Assembly: GCF_010731535.1 (NCBI RefSeq)
Contig: NZ_AP022581.1
Span: 806,001-870,000, forward strand
Length of the DNA: 64,000 bases
Direction: 5' to 3'
From: Mycobacterium lacus
Lineage (GTDB): Bacteria; Actinomycetota; Actinomycetes; Mycobacteriales; Mycobacteriaceae
A program made the translations under genes and the position numbers. The notes under the pieces are model-generated. The model did not search any database. It was given only the letters and a program-made list of their open reading frames with translations, and was not told the origin of the DNA. This document shows positions 23,259 through 34,158 of this stretch, one piece after another (the first letter of the stretch is position 1; every line of letters begins with the position of its first letter).

Positions 23259-24837
23259 ATGGCGAGGAGAGATATCGAGATGTTCGATCTGATCGAGTTG
23301 TACACGCATTGGCAGGCTGGTCGCTCACAGGTGCAGTTGTGGCAGTCGCTGGGGATGGATCGTAAGACGATCCGCAAGTATCTGGCCCCGGCGGTCGCCG
23401 AGGGCATTGGCCCAGGCGGAGAACCGCTGAGCGCCGAGCAGTGGGCGGCGCGGATCGCGCAGTGGTTTCCCGGACTGGATGATCGCGGCGCGCGGGCATC
23501 GACGTGGCCGTTGATCGACCGGCATAGCGACCGGATCAAGGACTGGCTGCACGCCGATGTTACGGTCGCCACGATCGCGCAGCGGCTACGTGACGACCAT
23601 CAGGTCGACGTGTCGGAGTCCTCTGTGCGGCGTTGGGTGGCAATGAATTTCGCCGATGAGGTGGCTCGTGCTCGGGTGAGCGTGCCGCGCGGCGAAGTGC
23701 CGCCGGGCAGCGAAGCGCAGATCGACTACGGCCGGTTAGGAATGTGGCTGAACCCGGCCACAGCCAAGCGAGTCGCAGTGTGGGCGTTTGTCATGGTGCT
23801 GTCGTGCTCGCGGCACCTGTTCGTTCGCCCTGTGGTCAGGATGGACCAAACCACCTGGTGCACTTGCCATGTCGAGGCATTCGAATTCTTCAATGGTATT
23901 CCGGCCCGGCTGGTGTGCGACAACCTCAAGACCGGGGTGGACAAGCCCGACCTATATGACCCGAAGATCAACCGCACCTACGCCGAGCTGGCCGCCCACT
24001 ACGACTGCTTGATCGACCCGGCCCGGGCGTTCAAGCCCAGGACAAACCTCGTGTCGAGCGGCCGATGCCGTATGTGCGGGATTCGTTCTGGCGGGGCCGC
24101 GAGTTCACCTCGCTGGCTCAGATGCAGGGCGAGGCGGCCCGGTGGAGCCGGGAGGTGGCCGGGCTACGACATTCACGGGCCCTCGACGGCGGCCAGCCGC
24201 TGCGGGTGTTCGAAGCGATCGAGGCCGATACGTTGAAACCGTTGCCGCGCCACGCGTTCGAACTCACCACCTGGTCTATCGGCACCGTGGGGGGTCGATA
24301 CGCACCTCAAGGTCGGCAAGGCCCTCTACAGCGTGCCATGGCGGCTGATCGGGCGGCGCCTGCACGCCCGCACCGCCGGTGACATCGTGCAGATCTTTGC
24401 CCACAACGAGGTCGTCGCCACCCATGTGCGGCGGGCCTCGGGGCGCTCCACCGACTTCTCCCACTACCCGCCGGAGAAGGTCGCCTTCGCGATGAAAACC
24501 CCCCACCTGGTGTCGGCACACCGCCGCCCAGGTCGGCCCCGCCTGCGAAGCGGTGATCGCCGAATTCATGCGCGACAACGCGATCCACCACCTGCGCTCG
24601 GCGCAAGGAGTGCTCGGGCTGCGCGACAAGCACGGCTGTGATCGGCTCGAAGCCGCCTGCGCCCGCGCGATCGCCGTCGGCGACCCGGCGTATCGGACCA
24701 TCAAGGGCATCCTGGCCGCCGGCACCGAACACGACGCCACCACCGCCGAACCGGCCACCGGCGCCGCCGCCACTACCGCGGCGTTCCTGCGTGGCCCCGA
24801 CCAGTTCGCCACCGGCGACACCGGCGGAGTCGGCTGA
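23259..24837 (+). pseudogene. IstA transposase, frameshifted
   Basis: From ATG 23259 it encodes a helix-turn-helix (QLWQSLGMDRKTIRKYL) and the integrase-type core (GSEAQIDYGRLGMW with the first catalytic Asp, and EFFNGIPARLVCDNLKTGV with the second). Near 24045 the frame changes to MPYVRDSFWRGREFTSLAQM, near 24290 to LYSVPWRLIGRRLHAR, and near 24510 to CEAVIAEFMRDNAIHHLRS, ending at 24837. Three frameshifts: inactive as read, although all domains are present. Confidence 0.85.
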
Positions 24838-24909
24838 AAGTCACCCGGGTCCCGGAATCTGACCGAATCACAACCCACATAAGCTATTTCACAAGGAGAA
24901 CACGACTTC

Positions 24910-25663
24910 ATGGGTATTTGTGACCCGCGCTGCGCAACGCGCTGCGCACTCTGAAACTGTCGGGCATGCTTGACACCCTCGACGCCCGGCTAGCCCAGAC
25001 CCGCAACGGCGACTTCGGGCACCTCGAATTCCTGCAAGCACTGTGCGAGGACGAGATCGCCCGCCGCGAATCGGCCGCCCTGACACGGCGCATCCGCCGC
25101 GCGAAGTTCGAAGAACAAGCCACCTTCGAATCCTTCGACTTCTCCGCCAACCCGAAACTGCCCGCCGCCATACTGCGCGACCTGGCCGCGCTGCGCTGGC
25201 TCGACGCCGGCGAGTCGGTCATCCTCTACGGACCCGTTGGGGTAGGCAAAACCCATGTGGCACAAGCACTCGGGCATGCTGTAGCCCGACGCGGCGGCGA
25301 CGTCCGTTTCGCCAAAACCTCTCGGATGCTCGCCGACCTCGTCCGGCGGGCACGCCGACCGCAGTTGGGGCCAACGCATCCGCGAATACACCAAACCGCT
25401 CGTGTTGATTCTTGATGATTTTGCGATGCGCGAGCACGACCATGCACGCCGACGACCTCTACGAGCTAATCAACGAACGCGCGGTCAGCGGCAAGCCGCT
25501 GATCTTGACCTCCAACCGCGCCCCCAACGACTGGTACGGCCTATTCCCGAACCCGGTCGTCGCCGAATCGCTACTCGACAGGATCATCAACAGCAGCTAC
25601 CAGATCCTCATGGACGGACCCAGCTACCGGCCCCGCAAACGGCCCGGACGCAGCGTCAGCTAG
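24910..25663 (+). pseudogene. IstB helper ATPase, frameshifted
   Basis: AAA+ helper of IS21 transposition. The ATG at 24910 is followed within about 15 bases by a frame change to LRNALRTLKLSGMLDTLDAR. The Walker A motif GPVGVGKTH is intact near 25234-25260. The frame changes near 25350 to EYTKPLVLILDDFAMREH (Walker B DD), then near 25440 to MHADDLYELINERAVSGKPL and TSNRAPNDWYGLFPNP, ending at 25663. Three lesions. It lies directly downstream of istA, the normal order. Confidence 0.85.
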
Positions 25664-26108
25664 ACAACGCCACCGCGGGCACGGTACACATACCATCGAG
25701 GCCCGCACCTGGGGAATTCCGTGACGGCAGCCCTGGGGAATTACGTGACGGTCGACACCTGAGCGCGGAGTCGCACTAACTCCGCGCGCTCGTGGGCCAG
25801 AAGCGGTTCACCGCCATTGGCGTAAGGCCGACGGGCGGGACCGGCCTCGGCCATCCGCCACCGTTCATCACGCACCCAGGTCTGCAGCACGCTCTTATGC
25901 AGGTTCAGCTCGCGGGCGACATCGGCGACGCGCTCCTTGCCATCGATGATGCGATGTGCGGCCTCGAACCTGTACTGGGGAGTAAACGATCGCCGTCTTC
26001 GGCGCATTCCGGCTTCTTTCAACGACCACAACCCCTGTCATCTCGGATGTCCACGGCGTCTTCACGGTCGAAGCGATAGGTTGCCTACTCAAGCGCGAGG
26101 GCTATCGC

Positions 26109-26132
26109 TACTACGTGCGTACGTAGATAGTA
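26109..26132. promoter_or_regulatory. Candidate BlaI-type operator
   Basis: Imperfect dyad starting TACTACGTGCGT and ending GTAGATAGTA. It resembles the known mycobacterial BlaI operator core TACTACATATGTAGTA. It lies 235 bases upstream of the DUF4189 remnant. Confidence 0.45.
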
Positions 26133-26281
26133 AGTCGAGAGGCAGGCGACTGGCAATGCGGACTTCGAGCACCGACACGAACGGCTTGGGCAGCCGTGCG
26201 GAACACCGCCGCGGCCCGTTGCCGGCGGTCGAGGGCCGCCGGACCCTTCGGGACGCCAGATAGTAGCCCGGAGAAATACTG

Positions 26282-26301
26282 ACTATGTACGTATGTAGTA
26301 G
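26282..26301. promoter_or_regulatory. Candidate BlaI-type operator upstream of the DUF4189 gene
   Basis: ACTATGTACGTATGTAGTAG; read on the other strand it begins CTACTACATA, very close to the BlaI consensus half-site. It sits about 65 bases before the start of the next gene, where a repressor would block the promoter. Confidence 0.55.
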
Positions 26302-26366
26302 CATAGTAGCTATTACCGGCAACCACCGCACCGATTGGGATGGTGGCCCGCGGAAGGGGCAACGAA

Positions 26367-26621
26367 ATGGCGACGGAGCTTCGACGCCGAGTCGCGCTCG
26401 CAGGCGCCAGCCGGGGGGCCGCCGCCGCGATGACCGTCACGCTGGTTGAACCGGCACGCGCGAGCGCTTTGCCCATCCCTCCGATTGCCCACTATGGCGC
26501 GATCGCCTATGCCCCCAACGGCGCGGCCGGCAAAGCATGGCGCCACCGAACTCGAGCGCAGGCGGAGAACAACGCGTTGAGACTGTGCGGCGTCGCGAAC
26601 TGGCCACTGGCGAGAACCTGA
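26367..26621 (+). pseudogene. DUF4189 secreted protein, truncated
   Basis: From ATG 26367 the product has a signal peptide (RRR, a hydrophobic stretch, PARASA) and the beginning of a DUF4189 domain (YGAIAYAPNGAAGKAW, then ALRLCG). Known relatives such as Rv1269c continue about 60 residues further with a second cysteine; here the frame turns to unrelated sequence after the first Cys and stops at 26621. It is therefore probably a frameshifted remnant. It is preceded by BlaI-type boxes and followed by the blaI-like gene, so it may have belonged to that regulon. Confidence 0.65.
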
Positions 26622-26696
26622 TCCCCAGGCGGACACCATCTGTTCGCGTGCATGGCCGTTGCGATTGGATGAATTGTGTGCGCAGTGGCATTTATC

Positions 26697-26720
26697 TACT
26701 ATGTGTGTACGTAGGAAGTA
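26697..26720. promoter_or_regulatory. Candidate BlaI-type operator upstream of blaI-like gene
   Basis: Starts TACTATGTGTGTACGTAG and ends GGAAGTA. It is similar to the two boxes further left and lies about 65 bases before the blaI-like start, which would fit autorepression. Confidence 0.5.
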
Positions 26721-26784
26721 TACGGTCGTGAGTGGCGTCACCCGGCACAGGCGGCAGTGTGGCATCGAGATCGGAGGCGTGAGA

Positions 26785-27162
26785 GTGCGGGTGCGCGGAT
26801 TCGGGGAGTTGGAGGCGGTGGTGATGGATCGCATCTGGAATCGGGACGGGACTACGACCGTCCGCGAGATCTTCGACGAGCTGGCCGCCGAACGCGAAAT
26901 CGCCTACACCACAGTGATGTCGACCATGGACAACCTGCACACCAAGGGGTGGTTGGCGCGCGAACGAGACGGTAAGGCCTACCGGTATTGGCCGTCGCTG
27001 ACTCGGGAGCAGCACAGCGCCCAGCTCATGCGCGAGGCGCTGGACGGTGGGGGGAGTTCCGAACTGGTGCTGACCCACTTCCTCGAGCAGATCAGCCCCG
27101 AAGAATCCGAGCGTTTGCGCGCGGCGTTGCAGCGGTTGGCCAGACGCGCCCGACGGAAGTGA
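26785..27162 (+). CDS. BlaI/MecI/CopY-family repressor
   Basis: Winged-helix DNA-binding repressor of about 125 residues: FGELEAVVMDRIWNRDG, TVREIFDELAAEREIAYTTV (recognition helix), MDNLHTKGWLARERDG, and a C-terminal dimerisation part (VLTHFLEQISPEESERL). GTG 26785 is chosen, seven bases after GGAGG; GTG 26779 would be too close. The family includes beta-lactamase repressors and the copper repressor CopY. The nearby copZ-like gene and M56 peptidase allow either reading: BlaI-BlaR signalling or metal sensing. There is no extra CxC metal hook of the classical CopY type, so I leave the signal open. Confidence 0.88.
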   Translation: MRVRGFGELEAVVMDRIWNRDGTTTVREIFDELAAEREIAYTTVMSTMDNLHTKGWLARERDGKAYRYWPSLTREQHSAQLMREALDGGGSSELVLTHFLEQISPEESERLRAALQRLARRARRK

Positions 27163-27373
27163 GGGTTGCCGCGTAGCCAGACCTCGTATGTGGCTGGCGA
27201 TTTCGCTTGGCAGGCCGCCACAATTGCCGGGTCGCAACATGGCTCGTTCACGGCTCCCTCGGTAGTGGCTACGGGTAGTCCGGCGGCTTCCATCATGCGG
27301 GGCCCCATCATGGCCCCCCGCACCGACTGCATGACGTCACCTTCACCGGAACAAGCCACAGTCAACCGCGATC

Positions 27374-27398
27374 TACGGTCTACGTACCGATATAGTAG
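27374..27398. promoter_or_regulatory. Candidate BlaI-type operator upstream of copZ-like gene
   Basis: Contains TCTACGTACCGATATAGTAG, with the same TAC...GTA half-site composition as the three boxes to the left, but it is the least symmetrical. It is 40 bases upstream of the MerR-type promoter. Confidence 0.35.
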
Positions 27399-27438
27399 AC
27401 AACGGGAAGACGCCGTCTCTGCCCGAGCAATAATCCCC

Positions 27439-27470
27439 TTGACCCTCCAGTGCACTGGAAGGATGAAACT
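27439..27470 (+). promoter_or_regulatory. MerR-type promoter/operator for the copZ-like gene
   Basis: A TTGACC -35 (27439-27444) and a weak TGAAAC -10 (27464-27469) are separated by 19 bases, the stretched spacing typical of MerR-activated promoters. The spacer carries the perfect dyad CCAGTGCACTGG (27447-27458). A nearly identical arrangement is at 30396-30426 next to a merR-family gene. Confidence 0.7.
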
Positions 27471-27525
27471 TGAGGTGATGCCAGGTAGCGGAGTTACGCC
27501 GCGACCAGCATCGGAGGTGATCGCG

Positions 27526-27741
27526 GTGAGCATAGAGGTCGTTTCGGTACCCGAAATCTCGTGTGAGGCCTGTAAAGCCGCGATTGAGGGCGCGCTACGC
27601 CCCCTCGATGGTGTCCGCTCCGCGGTTGTTGACATACCGGGCAGGCGAGTCACCGTGGACTTCGATGAGGCCCTGATCGGTCATGACGCGTTGGTGGCCA
27701 CGATCGAGGACCAGGGTTACGCGGTAGCCGCGAACGGCTGA
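27526..27741 (+). CDS. CopZ-like heavy-metal chaperone (HMA domain)
   Basis: A 71-residue single HMA domain with the metal-binding CxxC in the first loop (VPEISCEACKAAIEGAL), then DGVRSAVVDIPGRRVTVDFD and EDQGYAVAANG. It probably delivers Cu(I) or a similar ion to the CtpV-like ATPase encoded 3 kb downstream. GTG 27526 is chosen because GGAGG lies eight bases upstream. Its promoter region carries a MerR-type site and a possible BlaI-type box. Confidence 0.85.
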   Translation: MSIEVVSVPEISCEACKAAIEGALRPLDGVRSAVVDIPGRRVTVDFDEALIGHDALVATIEDQGYAVAANG

Positions 27742-27745
27742 CGCC

Positions 27746-27931
27746 ATGACGCAAACCACGATCTCGCCGGCGAGCCTTGATTTTTCGGTCGAGGGGATGG
27801 CCTGCGCGTCGTGCGCGATCCGCGTGCGACGGATCCGGAGCAGGCAGCCCGGTGTCGAATCCGCGCACGTCAACTACGCCACGACGGCCGCCCATGCCAT
27901 GCTCGCCGAACGGCGGGAAAGGACGCCGTGA
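27746..27931 (+). CDS. HMA-domain fragment of a P-type ATPase
   Basis: A 61-codon frame five bases after the copZ-like gene. It contains one HMA-like domain start with the ATPase-style motif VEGMACASCAIRV and GVESAHVNYATT, then ends ERRERTP. This looks like the N-terminus of a CtpA/CtpB-type ATPase with the rest deleted; the second half of the HMA fold is lost. The stop (TGA 27929-27931) overlaps the start of the M56 gene. It could be a mini-chaperone or just a remnant. Confidence 0.55.
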   Translation: MTQTTISPASLDFSVEGMACASCAIRVRRIRSRQPGVESAHVNYATTAAHAMLAERRERTP

Positions 27932-28890
27932 TGAGTGTCGTGATGTGTCTGCTGTTGTACAGCGTCGCGGTCGCGGTGCTCTCGCCGACGGTGCTGCAGC
28001 GCTTGACCGGGGCGGGCACCGCGCCGCGGCTGGGGGTGGTTGCGTGGCTGGCGGCGATGATCAGCGTCGTCGCGTCGTGGCTGATCGCCGCCGGCTTCCT
28101 GATCGCGGCCCTCACGTGGCACTGGGAGCAGCCGGGCCGGCTCGCCCACGCGTGTTTCGCGGCGCTGTGTTGGCTCTTCGACGGCGGCGTCGGGCCAGTC
28201 GTGCAGGCCGGGATAGCGGCGCTGGCCGGGGTCGCAGTGGGCGCGCTGACCATGGTGGGTTGGCGGTTGGGTAGATCGATGTGGCGGGCACGCGCGCAAA
28301 GCCGCGGGCATGCCGAGAAAGCCCGCATGATCGGCCGCCAAATCGATGGCGTGGGCGCCGTCGTGATCGATGCCCCCGAGCGGGCCGCCTACTGCGTGGC
28401 TGGTCGCCCGGACACCATCGTCGTGACCAGCGCGGCGCTCGACGCGCTCACCGATCGCCACCTTCAAGTGGTGCTGGCGCATGAGCGTGCCCATTTGACC
28501 GGGCACCACCAGCAAGTCCTGGCGTTCGCTCGCGCGTTGGCGGCGGCCGTTCCCCGGGTGGCGCTGTTCAGCAAGGGCGCCCAAGAGATCGCTCGGTTGC
28601 TGGAGATGTCGGCCGACGACGCAGCGGCCCGCCGCTACGGCTCACAGACGCTGCTGGACGCGTTACTGGCGTTGTCGCTCGGTGCTCCGACACCGCAGGG
28701 CGTTGTGGCGGCAGCTGGCGTCGATGTGCTGGACCGCGCCGAACGTCTGGTGGCGCCCTTCGCGGCCCGACGTCTGTGGACCGCCGGGCTGTTGCTCACC
28801 GCCACAACGCTTCTCGTCGCTGGCGGACCGCTGATCCACATAGCCCTGAGCACGGCCGGCGTAATGTGGTGCTACCCGGGAGCGGCCTAG
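27931..28890 (+). CDS. M56-family membrane metallopeptidase (BlaR1/Rv1845c-like)
   Basis: A 319-residue membrane protein. It has hydrophobic segments at the N-terminus (MCLLLYSVAVAVL), near 35-60, 75-110 and at the C-terminus, and a zinc-peptidase motif HERAHLTGHH (HExxH) near residue 182. Downstream is LLEMSADDAAAR with a likely third ligand. ATG 27931 follows GGGAAAGGA. Such peptidases pair with BlaI-type repressors and relieve repression after a signal; the blaI-like gene is about 770 bases upstream, with the copZ gene between. No penicillin-binding sensor domain is fused, as in Rv1845c. Confidence 0.85.
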   Translation: MSVVMCLLLYSVAVAVLSPTVLQRLTGAGTAPRLGVVAWLAAMISVVASWLIAAGFLIAALTWHWEQPGRLAHACFAALCWLFDGGVGPVVQAGIAALAGVAVGALTMVGWRLGRSMWRARAQSRGHAEKARMIGRQIDGVGAVVIDAPERAAYCVAGRPDTIVVTSAALDALTDRHLQVVLAHERAHLTGHHQQVLAFARALAAAVPRVALFSKGAQEIARLLEMSADDAAARRYGSQTLLDALLALSLGAPTPQGVVAAAGVDVLDRAERLVAPFAARRLWTAGLLLTATTLLVAGGPLIHIALSTAGVMWCYPGAA

Positions 28891-28892
28891 CC

Positions 28893-29818
28893 ATGTTCAC
28901 CAACCTTGCCGGCGCGCTAGTGGCCGCCGTCGTGGTGCTCACCGGGGGCGCAATCCTGCGCGGTGGCACGGCAGCGGCCGACCCGAATCAAGACGAGCAG
29001 TTTCTGGCACTGCTCAACGAAAAAGAGATCCCGGCCGTCGCGAACGTGCCAAGCGTTATTGCCGCGGCCCATAAGGTTTGTCTCAAACTCGATGCCGGCA
29101 TGCCGGTGGGCGACGTGCTGGACGGGCTGAGAAACGATGCGTACAACATAGATCCGGTCGTGCGCCAGTACCCCGCCCGCCTCACGACCACCATGACCCG
29201 ATTCATCGCTGTGGCAGTGCAGATCTACTGCCCGTACGATCAACCCAAGATCGCTGCCATCATGGCGAGTTTCGCGCCGGGATCGACGGAACCGGCGTAC
29301 CGGGTCGCCGGGCACATGCACAATATGGCGGTGGCGCGGCCGGAACCGACGGGCGCCGGTGCGGTGCGGCTGTCTCATGTGATAGACGGCCGGGTTTTCG
29401 TGGCGGGCTCGCTGATCGGAGCGGTTCCCGCGGGGGATCCCCTGTTACCGAACCCGCCGCAGATTCCGGGACCACCACCGCCGACGGCGCAGATCCTGAC
29501 ACCACCCCGCCGATGGCGGCGCCGTCACCAAAACAGTCGCCGCCGGCACCGCAACAGCCGCCGCCACCGCAAGAGTCCCCGCCGCCACCGCAAGAGCCGC
29601 CCCCGCCGCCGCAGGAGCCCCCGCCGCCACCGCAAGAGGTAGTGGAGCCTCCCGCTGATGCTCCTCAGCCGGGGGGCGCTGCCGGCGGCGGCAGTGGTGG
29701 CAACGGCGGCGGCGGCGGTATCGGCGGCGGCGGCAGTGGCGGCAACGGCCGTGGCGGTCCGGTCGAGCCGGCGCCGGCGCGACCCACACCGCCGGGCTTT
29801 ATCAGGCTCGCACCGTGA
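28893..29818 (+). pseudogene. DUF732 secreted protein with proline-rich tail, frameshifted
   Basis: ATG 28893 is two bases after the M56 stop. The product has a signal peptide (LAGALVAAVVVLTGG to TAAA), then a DUF732 domain (DEQFLALLNEKEIPAV, KVCLKLDAGMPVGDV, VAVQIYCPYDQ; two cysteines). After PPPPTAQIL the reading frame turns Arg-rich and stops at 29642. One base over, the other frame gives a plausible Pro/Gly-rich tail (QEPPPPPQEVVEPP, later GPVEPAPARP) ending at 29818. A single indel near a C-run at 29500-29510 explains both. If real, a shortened protein with a basic end is made. Confidence 0.7.
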
Positions 29819-29944
29819 GACAGGAACCGAGCCCGTCGGCTGGTCCAGACACGGCCTGCCGCTGATCGCTTCGCGCGGCGATCCATCGCATCGGCTCGTC
29901 TGGTCCAGACACGGAATCAGCGGCTTCCCAACGTAATTCGCGGT

Positions 29945-30385
29945 CTAGTAGCGCGAGTCGCTAAGTTCGCCGAGGGCTGGGGCGTCGAGATCGCTTTCCA
30001 GAATCCAGCACACCGTGGACTGGTCATGTTCGGAGGGCGCATGGTGCGACGCGTGATCGAGAAGGGTTTGCAGGTGGCCTTCCAGGGCGACGAGTTCGGC
30101 GATCTGGGCGCGGACTTGGTCAAGACGGGCGCTCAGGACGTGTCGGACGTGCCCGCACGGCGCCTCGCCGCGGTCATGGATCGCCAGGATCTGGCGCACT
30201 TTTTGCAGGGTCAGCCCGGCGGCTTGGCCGCGCCGGATGAACCGCAGCCGATCCACAATCTCGGGTCCGTAGTCGCGATAACCCGACGCGGTGCGTGCCG
30301 GCGGCGAAAGCAGGCCCGAGTCCTCGTAGAAGCGGATGGTTTTGGTGCTGGTGTTGGTGAGCTTCGCCAGCTCGCCGATCTTCAT
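29945..30385 (-). CDS. MerR-family metal-responsive regulator
   Basis: A 146-residue regulator. The N-terminal winged helix MKIGELAKLTNTSTKTIRFY is typical of MerR; a long dimerisation helix follows (ARLDQVRAQIAELVALEG). Cysteine/histidine positions suited to metal binding are APCGHVRHVL and, near the end, TVCWILESD. ATG 30385 has GGAGAG upstream. It is divergent from the DUF1490-ctpV operon; a MerR-type promoter lies in the gap. In M. tuberculosis the equivalent operon is headed by csoR instead. The inducing metal cannot be read directly; copper is suggested by ctpV. Confidence 0.88.
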   Translation of the reverse strand: MKIGELAKLTNTSTKTIRFYEDSGLLSPPARTASGYRDYGPEIVDRLRFIRRGQAAGLTLQKVRQILAIHDRGEAPCGHVRHVLSARLDQVRAQIAELVALEGHLQTLLDHASHHAPSEHDQSTVCWILESDLDAPALGELSDSRY

Positions 30386-30395
30386 GCCACTCTCC

Positions 30396-30426
30396 TTGAC
30401 TTTCCAGCGTACTGGAAGGATAACAC
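30396..30426 (+). promoter_or_regulatory. MerR-type promoter/operator for DUF1490-ctpV
   Basis: TTGACT (30396-30401), a 19-base spacer and TAACAC (30421-30426). The spacer holds the dyad TTCCAG...CTGGAA (30402-30417). It is almost the same as the site at 27439-27470, so one regulator probably controls both transcripts. It lies ten bases from the merR start codon, fitting divergent autoregulation. Confidence 0.75.
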
Positions 30427-30695
30427 TGGGTTCGTGTCAGCTGCCGGTGACGAAGATGGGCGGTGTCTGTGGTTAGCACGAGCGGGGCGACGCGACGGGA
30501 TCATTCGGATGCCGGAGGACCGGCGGCCCGGATCGCCACATTCTGGCCGGCGGACCAGTTGCTAGCGCGGGTTGCCGGCGGTCAGCGGTAGCGGCTTATG
30601 GGTGTCCAGTAGGTGTCATCACACGGGGCGAGTGCGCGCCAGTGAAGTCGCGGCCGCCGTTCATGGGACAAACGATCCGAAGGGAGTTTTCACCG
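30427..30695. other. Leader region between MerR-type promoter and DUF1490 gene
   Basis: A leader of about 270 bases. I see no gene and no clear hairpin or riboswitch. The AGGGAG ribosome site of the next gene is at 30681-30686. Confidence 0.4.
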
Positions 30696-30979
30696 ATGGT
30701 GCATGGATTGTTGATGAGGGCGGCGCCGACTGTGGTGACCGGCATGGTGGGGGTGGCGGCGTATGAAGCTATACGCAAGGTGGTCGCGAAGGCTCCGCTG
30801 CGCAAGGGGGCCGTCGCCGCGACCGCGTGGGGCATCCGCGTTGTCCGCGAGGCCGAGCGCAAGGTCGCCGAGAGCGCCGAGCAGGTGCGGCTGACGGTCG
30901 CCGATGTGGTGGCCGAGGCCAAAGAGGCTGCCGGGGAGCAAGTTTCACCGCTGACGGCGGTGGACTCGGGTGACGCCAG

Positions 30980-30983
<4 letters not shown>
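30696..30983 (+). CDS. DUF1490 protein (Rv0968/Rv1993c-like)
   Basis: A 95-residue protein from ATG 30696, nine bases after AGGGAG. The N-terminus [20 protein letters not shown] is hydrophobic, followed by [18 protein letters not shown] and an amphipathic helix ([20 protein letters not shown]). It matches Rv0968 and Rv1993c, small proteins always encoded just before metal-pumping ATPases (ctpV, ctpG) in mycobacteria. Its stop overlaps the ctpV start (ATGA at 30980-30983), so the two are translated together. The molecular role is unknown; it may be an accessory of the pump. Confidence 0.85.
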
Positions 30984-33430
<2,447 letters not shown>

Positions 33431-34158
33431 TTGCCATACCGGCCGCCATGATCGCCTGACCCAGGGTGCCCAGCGATCTGCTCCGGGTCGCGTGGTGCCG
33501 GCGCTCCATCGAGTACCGGTATGTCCAGAAAACCGCGGCGACCGCGAAGCCGACCATACCGATCCAGTTCACCGCGCTGAACCATAGGGAGGAGGCGCCG
33601 CTGGTCGGCATGTTCATCCCAGCCATGTCCTGTGCCGGCATCGCCATATCCGGCTGAGTGGGCTGCTGGATGCTCGATCGGACGGGGAGCAGATGATCGC
33701 TCATGATGGCATACATCCAGGCCGTCGCCAGCATCATCAGGCCGTGATATCCACGCAATGACCGCAGGGCGGGCGGTCCGGACGCGACGACGGCCATCGT
33801 GACGAACCACACGGCCGCCAGCAGGAAAAACACTGCTGGTCCCGTCGCCGGAATCCGTGCGCCCCGGGGCCAGGCCATCACCGCCATTGCAACCGCCATC
33901 GCGAAATGCAGGCCGTGGCCGAGGACCAAGGTCCACGGCCGACGTTGGGTGACGATCGCTATACCGCATTCGGCTGCGCTCAATGTGAACAGTGCGCTGA
34001 CCACCCAACGCAAGGTCAGGTCATGAATCATGGGACACTCGGCCGCTCACTTTCGGGTTGGGAACGATGGCCAGCAAGAAACAAGAATATGTGCGCCATG
34101 ACTGTGGGTCGATTCAGGCAACGGGAAGTCCACGACCACGATCGCTCGCAGCTTTGCT

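Larger units (their letters stand above)
23095..25755 (+). mobile_element. IS21-family insertion sequence, about 2.66 kb
   Basis: It carries istA- and istB-type genes and the multiple terminal repeats of IS21. At the left are copies of TCACG(C/G)AATTCCCCA and a shortened CAGGTAATTCCCCACC; at the right, in inverted orientation, are two copies near 25713 and 25737. The ends TCAGCGGTCACG and TCGACCGTCACG are inverted partners. A perfect 6-bp target duplication CACCTG is at 23089-23094 and 25756-25761, within the 4-8 bp usual for IS21. The target is an IS3-family orfA. Confidence 0.9.
22960..26007 (-). pseudogene. IS3-family orfA, split by the IS21-family element
   Basis: The 5' part (26007 down to 25756) encodes a helix-turn-helix transposase subunit: RRRRRSFTPQYRFEAAHRII, KERVADVARELNLHKSVLQT, ending RLRAQV. 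The 3' part (23088 down to the stop at 22960-22962) continues in the same frame as AEQAKTIAFLRSASAYIAAQ. Removing the inserted element and one copy of the duplication CACCTG restores one frame of about 126 codons, a convincing pre-insertion gene. No orfB follows: the HemD-like gene ends at 22898, so this was already an IS3 remnant or a solitary orfA. Confidence 0.85.
26008..26366. other. Non-coding region with two BlaI-type boxes
   Basis: No gene is seen. The left end probably contains the terminal part of the IS3 remnant. Two A/T-rich palindromic boxes (26109-26132 and 26282-26301) stand out against the GC-rich background. Confidence 0.5.
27163..27525. other. Non-coding region with BlaI-type and MerR-type sites
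   Basis: No ribosome site or codon pattern supports a gene here, although one frame is open into copZ. The two regulatory sites at 27374-27398 and 27439-27470 are its recognisable content. Confidence 0.5.

Noticed and set aside
29840..29930. Repeated TGGTCCAGACACGG (two copies) as a regulatory repeat
   Set aside because: Two 14-base copies between convergent genes with partial inverted pairing; more likely part of a terminator region, and too little to support a function.
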